Assembly (NCBI GenBank): GCA_038380435.1
Contig: JAWZYU010000034.1
Location: 2,090,704 to 2,154,703, forward strand
DNA from: Ryuthela nishihirai
Lineage: Eukaryota > Arthropoda > Arachnida > Araneae > Heptathelidae
DNA length: 64,000 nucleotides
Direction of reading: 5' to 3'
Within the stretch, counting starts at the first letter, position 1, and the number at the start of each line of letters is the position of its first letter. The notes below the pieces were generated by a model, which did not search any database, was not told where the DNA came from, and was given only the letters and a program-made list of their open reading frames with translations. Below are positions 57,601 through 64,000 of this stretch, one piece after another. A program made the position numbers and the translations under genes.

Positions 57601-58249
57601 ATCTTGGGAGCTATGTAACAGATAATGGTGATGTGCGGCATGAGATTAACAGATGAATAGGGATTGCTGCCGGGACTTTTAAGAACCTATGGAGAGTGTG
57701 GAGAAATAGGCGTATACACCTAAAGACTAAAATTAGACTGTATAATAGTTTGGTTATTTCTAGGGTTAGTTATGGTAGTGAAACTTGGACACTTTGTAAA
57801 CAAGATAACAGGAAACTAGATGCTTTTGATTCCAGATGCTTACGCAGTATCTTGGGCATTAGGTGGTTCAACTTTGTAACTAATGATGAGATTAGGCAAA
57901 GGAGTTTGCAACCTCCTTTAAGCAGCATATTGTGTAGAGAGAGACTCCATTGGTTTGGCCGTGTTGCCCGTATGGATAATTATAGATTGGCGAACAGGGT
58001 TATGAACAGTGTGCCTAAAGGCCTCAGAAAGAAGGGGAGACCTAGGATGCGGTGGGCAGACAATGTCAAACAAGACCTTGTTAGAATTGATGTGCAGTGG
58101 CCAGATGCAGTAGATGTAGCTCAGGATAGACTTGCTTGGAGAACTAAATTGCACGGTCTGGTTGGACCTCTGTAGCCCATGGCTGCTTGAGGATGATGAC
58201 GACGACGACGACGACAACGACGACGACGATGATGATGATGATGATGATG
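54610..58249 (+). mobile_element. LINE-R copy C, nearly full length
   Basis: A 3.6-kb APE-type LINE with a 5' untranslated region (from about 54610), a long ORF and a (GAT/GAC)n tail (58191-58249). The 5-bp direct repeat attag flanks it (54605-54609, 58250-58254). Removing it leaves the surrounding LINE reading continuous in frame (agtgatattag joined to acatataaat). Overall length, single ORF, short duplication and trinucleotide tail fit RTE-like elements; the clade is not certain. This is the best-preserved LINE in the window. Confidence 0.9.
55164..58175 (+). pseudogene. LINE-R copy C ORF: APE endonuclease + RT
   Basis: Open for 830 codons to a TGA at 57654-57656, then open again (57696-58175). 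Endonuclease: GSWNVRTLHRTFSLDVL (near 55305), LDILGLQETRWTDKGQ with the catalytic Glu (near 55380), VLGDFKAKVGTDSDLWGG, where the Asn of GDFN is Lys (codon 55722-55724), and GSDHYLVKSVL (near 55995). RT: SKLKLHKSPGVDEITTEM, IPIFKKGDRSSCDNYRGI, CGFRSGRGCVDQIF, SFVDFKKAFDSVDRHNLW, SGVRQGCILSPFLFSLVID, and LDYAYDLALLANDVD, where the first Asp of the YADD pair is Tyr (57411-57413). C-terminal domain: ERLHWFGRVARMDNYRL, then GRPRMRWADNVKQDLV. Copies A and B have Arg where the stop is. Three independent lesions make it inactive. Confidence 0.95.
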
Positions 58250-58634
58250 ATTAGACATATAAATTATAATACAAGAATAGCTCAACACATTAATCTTACT
58301 TTACCTCTACCTAAAAAAACCATTATACAAAAACATTATATATATTTAGCACCAAACATATTTAATAATTTACCTGGTAATCTTAAAGATGAAACAAACT
58401 TTCACTCTTTTAAAAATAAGTTGAAAATCTGGGTTTTTGAATATGATGATACTGAAAAACTTCTTTAAAAATTGTTAATAATCATTATTTTGGTAGTTAT
58501 AGATTTTGTTTTTGAATATCTGTCATCATTATTTCGAATATAGAATGGAAAATAATATCACATCTACAAATTTTGTATTAAATTGTTGCCTTTTTCATAA
58601 TGTATTAATAGAACATAATGGATTAATAGAATTC

Positions 58635-58764
58635 AATAGGAACATTGAAAATAACCACAGGAGTTTAAATAACTTGCATGTGGGTTTGTACAATATGGTA
58701 AAATATTGTACAAACCCACATGCAAGTTATTTAAACTCCTGTGGTTATTTTAAATGTTCCTATT
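58635..58764. repeat. 130-bp near-perfect hairpin
   Basis: Arms of 62 bp (58635-58696, 58703-58764) with one mismatch and a 6-nt loop. The left arm contains ccacaggagtttaaataac and gcatgtgggtttgtac. It lies in the 3' untranslated region of the AT-rich LINE, so a transcript would fold into a long dsRNA stem. The open frame crossing it (58506-58820) is a by-product. Confidence 0.95.
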
Positions 58765-58854
58765 GTGAAATACATAATTTTCGAAAATATATTGTGCAAA
58801 ATTCTTTATATGAAATGTAACTTGTCTATACAATGAGAATAAAGGTCTATGTCT

Positions 58855-59155
58855 ACTTTAGGCATTCGGATTCTGGAGATATAGCATAAGAATAGTTTTC
58901 ATATTTCCCAATTTTTAGGGGGAAAAATGCACGGGGGGGGGGGGGGGGGGGGGCTTTTTTATAGCCTATGACACTCCCCACATCACAAGCTTTCATTTGA
59001 CATATAGTTTGTTGCTTTACGCATTCAGATTCTGGAGATATAGCATAAGAATAGTTTTCATATTTCCCCATTTTTAGGGGGAAAGAAAGCATGGATGGAC
59101 TTTTTTATAGCTATGACACTCCCCACATCACAAACTTTCATTTGACATCTAAATC
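58855..59155 (-). repeat. Two satellite-like units, inverse of 49190-49880
   Basis: Two units of about 165 bp: attcggattctggagatat to ctttcatttgacatat (58864-59003), and the same from about 59022 to 59152. The end of each unit, read in inverse (aaatgaaagcttgtgatg, then gggagtgtcat), matches the unit of the 49190-49880 array. A 21-base G-run interrupts the first unit (58933-58953). Confidence 0.8.
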
Positions 59156-59159
59156 ATTA

Positions 59160-59500
59160 AGTTTCTCCATTGTGTTCAAAAGATATTTTTTCAAATGTCA
59201 AAGCAAAAAGCAATAGGAAGACAGATAAAAAAATAAGGGGGGGGGAGGGCGAAAAGGGACTTCATTTTCATTGTAGTTTAAGATTTTTTCATCTCATTTT
59301 GGAGGTTTAAAATTTTTCTTGAAAAATGCATGATATATGCAAAGGTTTAATAATTTTTGGTCTCCTTTACCCTTACTAGTGTTCTCAATGCCTTCCCTCT
59401 TCCTTAGATTCAGCAATGGCTGTGACCAATGTAAAAATCTTGACTGTCCCACTCCTCTGTCACCTAAATTTCAAACACAGATTATTTTTTGATATGTACA
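59160..59500. other. No recognisable feature
   Basis: AT-rich sequence with a G-run near 59238. Nothing was recognised. Confidence 0.4.
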
Positions 59501-59722
59501 ATGATCCAGTTGTTCATATTTAAGCCACTATTCTCACTGTATTATGCTAATACTTAACAACAGGAGAAATCTTGATTAGTGGCTGGTAAACTCAGCAATC
59601 AGTGCATCTGACATGTTATCAGGAGGGTGTGGGTTCAGATCCCACTCAGCTTTATCCCCTATACTAAGTATTAGTAGGAAATAGCAAGTATAGTGGCTTA
59701 AATATAAACAGATCATTTATGA
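59501..59722 (+). mobile_element. tRNA-cored inverted-repeat element, 222 bp
   Basis: Inverted flanks of about 65 bp (59501-59565 and about 59660-59722; best-conserved stretch atatttaagccactat) enclose a tRNA-like module (about 59571-59653): gattagtggctggtaaactc, then ctgacatgttatcagg, then gtgggttcagatcccac. The module is the same family as that at 53567-53641, but the inverted flanks differ in sequence. No target duplication could be defined. Confidence 0.7.
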
Positions 59723-60790
59723 TAGTCGTTTAAAATTTTGCATAGGTGAGGTGATGCCATTAGAGGTGCTTTAGCACCCTCTAATGGTGAAAATTAGAAC
59801 TGCTGGGAGATCTGGAAAATGAGAATTTTTTATATGCTCACATTTATTTCTTGGATGTATCACCATGTGGTATAATCTGTTTAAGACATTTAGTTTACAT
59901 TTTTTTTGTTGATGCACATGCTCAAAAGCCATGACATTAGATATGTTGGTGCTATTGGTAAATTATTTAGTAATAATTTCCATGCTGAAGGAGGAATAAC
60001 TATTTCTTAACTACAGTATATGTTTATTTGTTACCATAATTGGTTGTTGATGTGGGGCTGCTATTATTTTTAATTGAATTTGTGTTATAGGTAATTATGT
60101 TTTAATATTGTCTGAGCTAAAGCTGTTTTCCTAATTGGTTTTTAAGATCTAGTTCATGTTTTTTTTTTGCCTTTCTCCTAATTGTCTACATGTTTTCTTA
60201 TATACTCATTCTTGTTCTCTAGTTTGTTTTTGGGTAGTAGGGTGCTCTCTCTCGGTCATTAATAATTAATGATTTAACATTATTATTTACAGTTAAAGGT
60301 ATATTTACTTATTTTTCCTTAGGATAAGAATAATACCACAATACTGAAAAAGCACAGTATATTTCACTATTTAAGACGTGTTTTGTGCTACTAGAACTAT
60401 CCTACTAAGAACTACTTCGACAGCACCGATAAAGGGATCCCAGTATAAATGTGAGGAACCCAACAGCAGTATTCACCACTGATGAAGCCATCAGGTAACA
60501 GATGAAATGCATCTGGACAAATACCATTTTAACTTGTTTTTAACTTATGAAGTATTATAAATGAGTCACATTTTTAGTTAAAGCTTTAAGTTCTCAGAAA
60601 ATAATGATGGCAATTTAAGATCTTCAAAATCATGCTTCGCTGCTGGAATTTACATCAGAAATGCAAAACTACATTTACAGAAGCTCATCTGCCCCTTACA
60701 ATCATCATATGAGAAAAATGTCAATGTGGACTGGGCTATCCAAAGATATTAACTACATGATAAGCTATCAAGTCACCTACAGCAAGTCAG
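59723..60790. other. Mostly unrecognised
   Basis: AT-rich sequence. A small hairpin with one bulge lies at 59757-59787 (ccattagaggtgct). Near 60472-60520 a phrase like accactgatgaagccatcag, then gatgaaatgcatctgg, resembles sequence seen near ends of some retroelements, but no element could be delimited. Confidence 0.4.
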
Positions 60791-60798
60791 TTTATGGG

Positions 60799-61162
60799 TT
60801 TGGGTTGTTTTACCTCTGAGTGGCATGTTTTTGCACATAATGGGCTAAATGGCCAGGTCACAAGGACCCCCAAAGGCTCAGAGAAGGTTGGGGGAGGGGA
60901 CCCATTGGAACAGCTGTTAGGAGACAGATGGTATCCAGTGTGTTCTTTAACGTGCACAGGGTATGGCTCTCCATCACATGGGACCACAGTTTAACATCCC
61001 ATTTGACAGATGGCAGCCTTTCTAAGCCCATCGGTGCCCCCTACTGACCGTGGGCAGGGCGGGGAGTTTTGTAGAGATAAATCTCAACACTGACCCAGCT
61101 GAGACTTGAACCTGGGAACTGCAGATTATGAGCCTGGACCGCTACCGAGTCACCCCCGCCCC
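60799..61162 (-). mobile_element. SINE-1 copy with 14-bp target duplication
   Basis: Minus-strand copy complete from tail to tRNA head (cgagtcacccccgcccc on plus), apart from a deletion of about 22 bp near 60934. The perfect direct repeat agtcagtttatggg lies at 60785-60798 and 61163-61176. Confidence 0.95.
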
Positions 61163-62245
61163 AGTCAGTTTATGGGCTGCATGACAACTGGACATTATGA
61201 AGACAACCTGGGATCTTGTGAAATAACAGTACCTATATAGCAAATAACAGTACCTGTATAGAATTATTAAACAGACTAAACACGAAACTTTGCTTAAAAA
61301 GAAGTTCAGTTGTTTTACTAAACATAAAATCATTTAATTGATGCTACATTAGAATATTGTAATTTGAGAACTTTAATGATTTAATAACAATGTCTTTTTG
61401 TGAATTAAAAGTAATTAATAGAGGTATGTACTTCATAGTTACTTCCATAATCTTCCTATTTTAAAATAGCGGTTTTTGTTTCATTTTCAAGAGAATTTCC
61501 AAACTTAAGAAAAAAATGTGTTGATAATAGTTCAAATCAAACTTGAGAGCTTAAATCTGGGTGTTGCTTCAGCAAAGAGTAAATGTTAACAAACAAATTG
61601 GCAATCCAATATATTGCATCTAAGAAATGGAGATTAGATGGCTTTAACAAATTATTTATATTTTAGCTTATATGTATCAAATAAAATACACTATTTTTCA
61701 AGCTGAATTAATTATTTTTATAAGATATATGTAAGAAAAGTTTCAAATGGAAATTTCTATTTTAAAAAAAAATTGAAGTTTAACATATTAAAAACAAATA
61801 TAGACATCTTGGGCCTCTCATTTCAGATTCTGCCAACATATATAATCAAAGGGCATATTGGAAGGGTCAAGAAAAATAAAAGAAATCCGAAGAGGAAAAT
61901 AAATGGGGCTAAAAAATACATTAGTGCTTAAAATTAAGCACTTAAAAAAATAAAAAAAAATATATATATATTTATAGTAGAGCATCATTTACTCTCACAT
62001 GGAAGTTAGTAAAATATACATTTGAACTTAAACACCTTCAACCTTGCATAAAACTGATGAAAGCCAGAATTTTTAATTTTCAGGCAGCAGATCTTCCATT
62101 TTCTATAAAAGCATATTTCTGATTTTGACTGCAAGCCTGCTGATTGTTGCAGATCAGAAATTTAAAATTCTGGGTTGAATGTGTTAATATACATACTTTA
62201 ATTATTTGTTAGGTGTGTTTAAATATTTATGCATTATTAGCTAAC

Positions 62246-62613
62246 CTGGAGAAAGAAAAACCATTTCTTGAAGCTTTGGTTTTGGTTCACTCTGAAGAAT
62301 GCTTGTTGGATAAGAATGCTCTTCAGAAACAGTATTAGAATTTGAAATTGCTTGGGAAGATATGGGGAATTCATCTAACTTATTTTCAATATTAATTTCT
62401 CTGGATGGTGAAGGTAGTTCAAGGTACAGTTGGGAAGACAATGGTGGTAAATCAATTCGTGAAGCTGACTGTTGTACTGTATACTGCCTTTGATGTTGCT
62501 CTAAGAAATCAGCTGTAAGAGGCATAGGAGATGGGCATCTGCCTGGAGGTAGCTTTTGGCTCATTGACATCGATGCATGTTTGGAAGACTGTCTAAGACC
62601 AGGACTATGGAAA
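62246..62613 (-). CDS. Penultimate coding exon of a host gene
   Basis: A minus-strand exon of 368 bp between the acceptor gtttctctttcag and the donor ctccag/gttagc. Open throughout: after one base completing the previous codon it reads FHSPGLRQSSKHASMSMSQK, then RCPSPMPLTADFLEQHQRQ, then ASRIDLPPLSSQLYLELPS, and ends LQEMVFLSP plus one base. Its phase fits exon 42484-42569 exactly. Composition (Ser, Pro, Gln, Leu) differs from the chance frames around it and suggests a disordered region of a larger regulatory or cytoskeletal protein. I recognise no domain and give no gene name. An upstream exon must lie beyond this exon; none was identified before the window edge. Confidence 0.75.
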
Positions 62614-63060
62614 CTGAAAGAGAAACAATGCCTATTAATAATTTTATTTATGCTTCCTACTTACTCTTGGTTAATGGCTATGTGCTTTAATACTAATTTT
62701 ATTCAGAAATACTTTTCATCTTAATTGCTTATCAATAGATCCCTGTGAAAACTAATTCTTATCATTACTTCATTTTTTTTTGCATTTTAGTGGTTTTTGT
62801 TTAAATAACTTTATATTGGATTTTATTATTCAATTATTGTAAAAATATTTTTAAAACATTTATTATTACTGTCATAAAATTATACACAATAAATAAACTC
62901 AAAACAAAATGGTTCAAAATAACTGTAGAGAATATGAGGAGTTGGAAGTTAATAGCTTAAAAACTATTCACACTAACTATATTCCTGTTATTTCTATTAT
63001 CACTAATTTATTTAGGTAAGTTAATATAAAAATTCAGTTTATTCCTGGTAGACAAACTAC
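62614..63060. other. Intron sequence
   Basis: AT-rich intron sequence upstream of the penultimate exon. No exon, repeat or terminus was recognised. Confidence 0.5.
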
Positions 63061-63063
63061 AGA

Positions 63064-63464
63064 GTTGTGTTGTTTTACCTCAAAGTGACACTTTTTTTGT
63101 ACACAATGGGCTAAATGGCCAGGTCACAAGAACCCTGAGGGATCAGATATGGTTGGGGGAAGGAGACCCAATGGACAGCTGTTAGGATACATGATAACCT
63201 CCTGTCAAACACATCCAGTGTGTTCTTTAAAGTGCATAGGGTATGACTCTCCTATACATGGTACCACAGCTTAATGGAATGGAACAGAACATTAATCCAA
63301 TGGACAGTGGCCTCTCTGAGCCTGTCAGTATCTTCTACTGACTGAAGGTAGGGTGGAGAGTTTTGTGGAGATAAATCACAATGTTAGCCCAGGTGGGACT
63401 CTAACCTGAGAACTGCAGATTACGAGCCTGGCATGCTACCAACTGAGCCATCCCTGCCTGACTG
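63064..63464 (-). mobile_element. SINE-1 copy, full length, diverged
   Basis: Minus-strand copy from tail (tgttgttttacctcaaagt) to tRNA head (aactgagccatccctgcc). A small insertion lies near 63275-63295. Direct repeats aaactacaga lie at 63054-63063 and 63465-63474. Confidence 0.9.
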
Positions 63465-63474
63465 AAACTACAGA

Positions 63475-64000
63475 AGAATCAAGGCAAAATCAGTATAACA
63501 TCACAGAGAAATACTGAAGGAAACACACGAATTAAAATCAAATGCATAGCATCACTTCTTTAAGATCATAATAGTGGTGCCTACGTAAATGGAATGCCTG
63601 CCGATTTCCGTGATTCTCCGTGTTAACAAGCGCACACATGAGGGCAGCACCGTTCCACGGTAAGCTAACCTACGCTAATGGTAAGTAATAGCGATCTGGT
63701 CGAAGTCATATGGTAAATCCGAGGACAAGTCGAGCGAAAGAATCAGACAGATGGCTAATCAAGTACAATAAACTAGAATCTTTCTCAGAGATACAAACGG
63801 GAATAATGAATCCTTAAATACTAGATGAATGCTATTGAAAATCGAGATTTAAATAGATAAAATTATAATCTTGAATTTATAGTAAGATTCCCATTCACAT
63901 AACACAGAAATTTTCTAATATTCTGTAACTCAGTTCCATATAGTGTAAAGGTTTCTGCGATTCCAAAATATTATTTATTCAAAAGTGATCTCAGAATTTT
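63475..64000. other. Unrecognised right edge
   Basis: Contains a patch of higher GC (about 63575-63690, for example tgagggcagcaccgttccac) unlike its surroundings, which might be an exon, a promoter-proximal region or an unrecognised repeat. No splice-flanked frame could be fixed. Confidence 0.35.

Larger units (their letters stand above)
52512..58468 (+). pseudogene. AT-rich LINE: reverse transcriptase, in pieces
   Basis: RT fingers: LQIGKVTGADCISVEIIKE (about 52805-52860), then NPTIIPVYKGGKHLDINNY (52940-53000), then a frameshift before FGFRRGIGTEDAILKL (about 53105-53155) and VIFLDIKKAFESVSR, which carries the first catalytic Asp (about 53195-53240). After the first insertion: LLYKLEKAGVQGRILLWF (53700-53760), YGVPQGSVLLFNIFINDL (53829-53883; the usual L-G-P is altered to L-F-N), LIAFADDTALIYTA with an intact ADD box (53908-53950), LNVEKTKYIYF, and YKYLGVHFDSKLTWN. 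After the second insertion the tail resumes at RHINYNTRIAQHINL and ends at 58468. Stops and frameshifts make it inactive. Confidence 0.85.
51500..58850 (+). mobile_element. AT-rich LINE (CR1/Jockey-group), interrupted twice
   Basis: An APE-endonuclease/RT LINE of low GC. Pieces: 51500-53257, 53703-54609, and 58250 to about 58850. The gaps are filled by a tRNA-cored inverted-repeat element (53258-53702) and LINE-R copy C (54610-58249). Removing both restores a collinear element. The 3' untranslated region contains a 130-bp hairpin, and AATAAA occurs near 58840. The clade is uncertain: the GVPQGSVL and FADDTAL boxes fit the CR1, Jockey or L2 groups. A 63-bp internal duplication is described separately. 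Confidence 0.85.
42570..62245 (-). other. 19.7-kb intron of the host gene
   Basis: Between the donor ctccag/gttagc (62246/62245, on minus) and the acceptor ctgcag (42570). It holds SINE-1 and SINE-2 copies, two Tc1-like elements, two LINE families, satellite arrays and tRNA-cored inverted-repeat elements. 42960-43080, 43260-44880 and 61180-62240 are AT-rich with nothing recognised. A small additional exon within the intron cannot be excluded. Confidence 0.6.

Noticed and set aside
58506..58820. 104-residue open frame
   Set aside because: It runs through the 62-bp-arm hairpin in a LINE 3' untranslated region; coding is a by-product.

Overview
This is an AT-rich, intron- and transposon-dominated stretch of an animal nuclear genome. 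The mix of Tc1-like and mariner-like elements (including the DUF4817-type mariner HTH found mainly in arthropods), several tRNA-derived SINE families and APE-type LINEs suggests an arthropod, perhaps a chelicerate. That is inference; the species cannot be read from the sequence. Nothing bacterial or viral was recognised.

Only one host gene is supported. Two exons on the minus strand, 62246-62613 and 42484-42569, join in phase across a 19.7 kb intron and encode the end of a Ser/Pro-rich protein that finishes with an SxIP-type motif. Everything between them is intronic and full of transposons. The gene continues beyond the right edge of the window.

Layout: 1-5 kb holds two tandem-repeat arrays and a Tc1 relic. 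5-8.5 kb is a decayed LINE (gag with zinc knuckles, then an endonuclease) split by a SINE with a perfect 12-bp target duplication. 9-28.5 kb is a patchwork of SINEs (families called SINE-1, SINE-2 and SINE-3 here), Tc1/mariner relics, MITEs and a TTAA-flanked foldback element. 29.6-36.8 kb is a giant foldback element: two facing arms of about 2 kb, each a tandem array of units of about 120 bp, with a 3.1 kb LINE inserted in the left arm. 37-39.4 kb has a Tc1 relic, a hAT-type MITE and a Tigger-like MITE. 43-59 kb (in the intron) has two Tc1-like elements, satellite-like arrays, and an AT-rich LINE that has been split twice: by a tRNA-cored inverted-repeat element and by a nearly full-length copy of a second LINE (called LINE-R here). 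59-64 kb has another tRNA-cored inverted-repeat element, two SINE-1 copies and the penultimate coding exon.

Two themes stand out. First, short-spacer inverted duplications (arms of 12 to 62 bp, loops of 2 to 9 nt) recur throughout the window, many inside transposons whose relatives lack them. Second, inverted-repeat elements are unusually diverse: the giant foldback, the TTAA foldback, and two elements with a tRNA-like core between inverted flanks.
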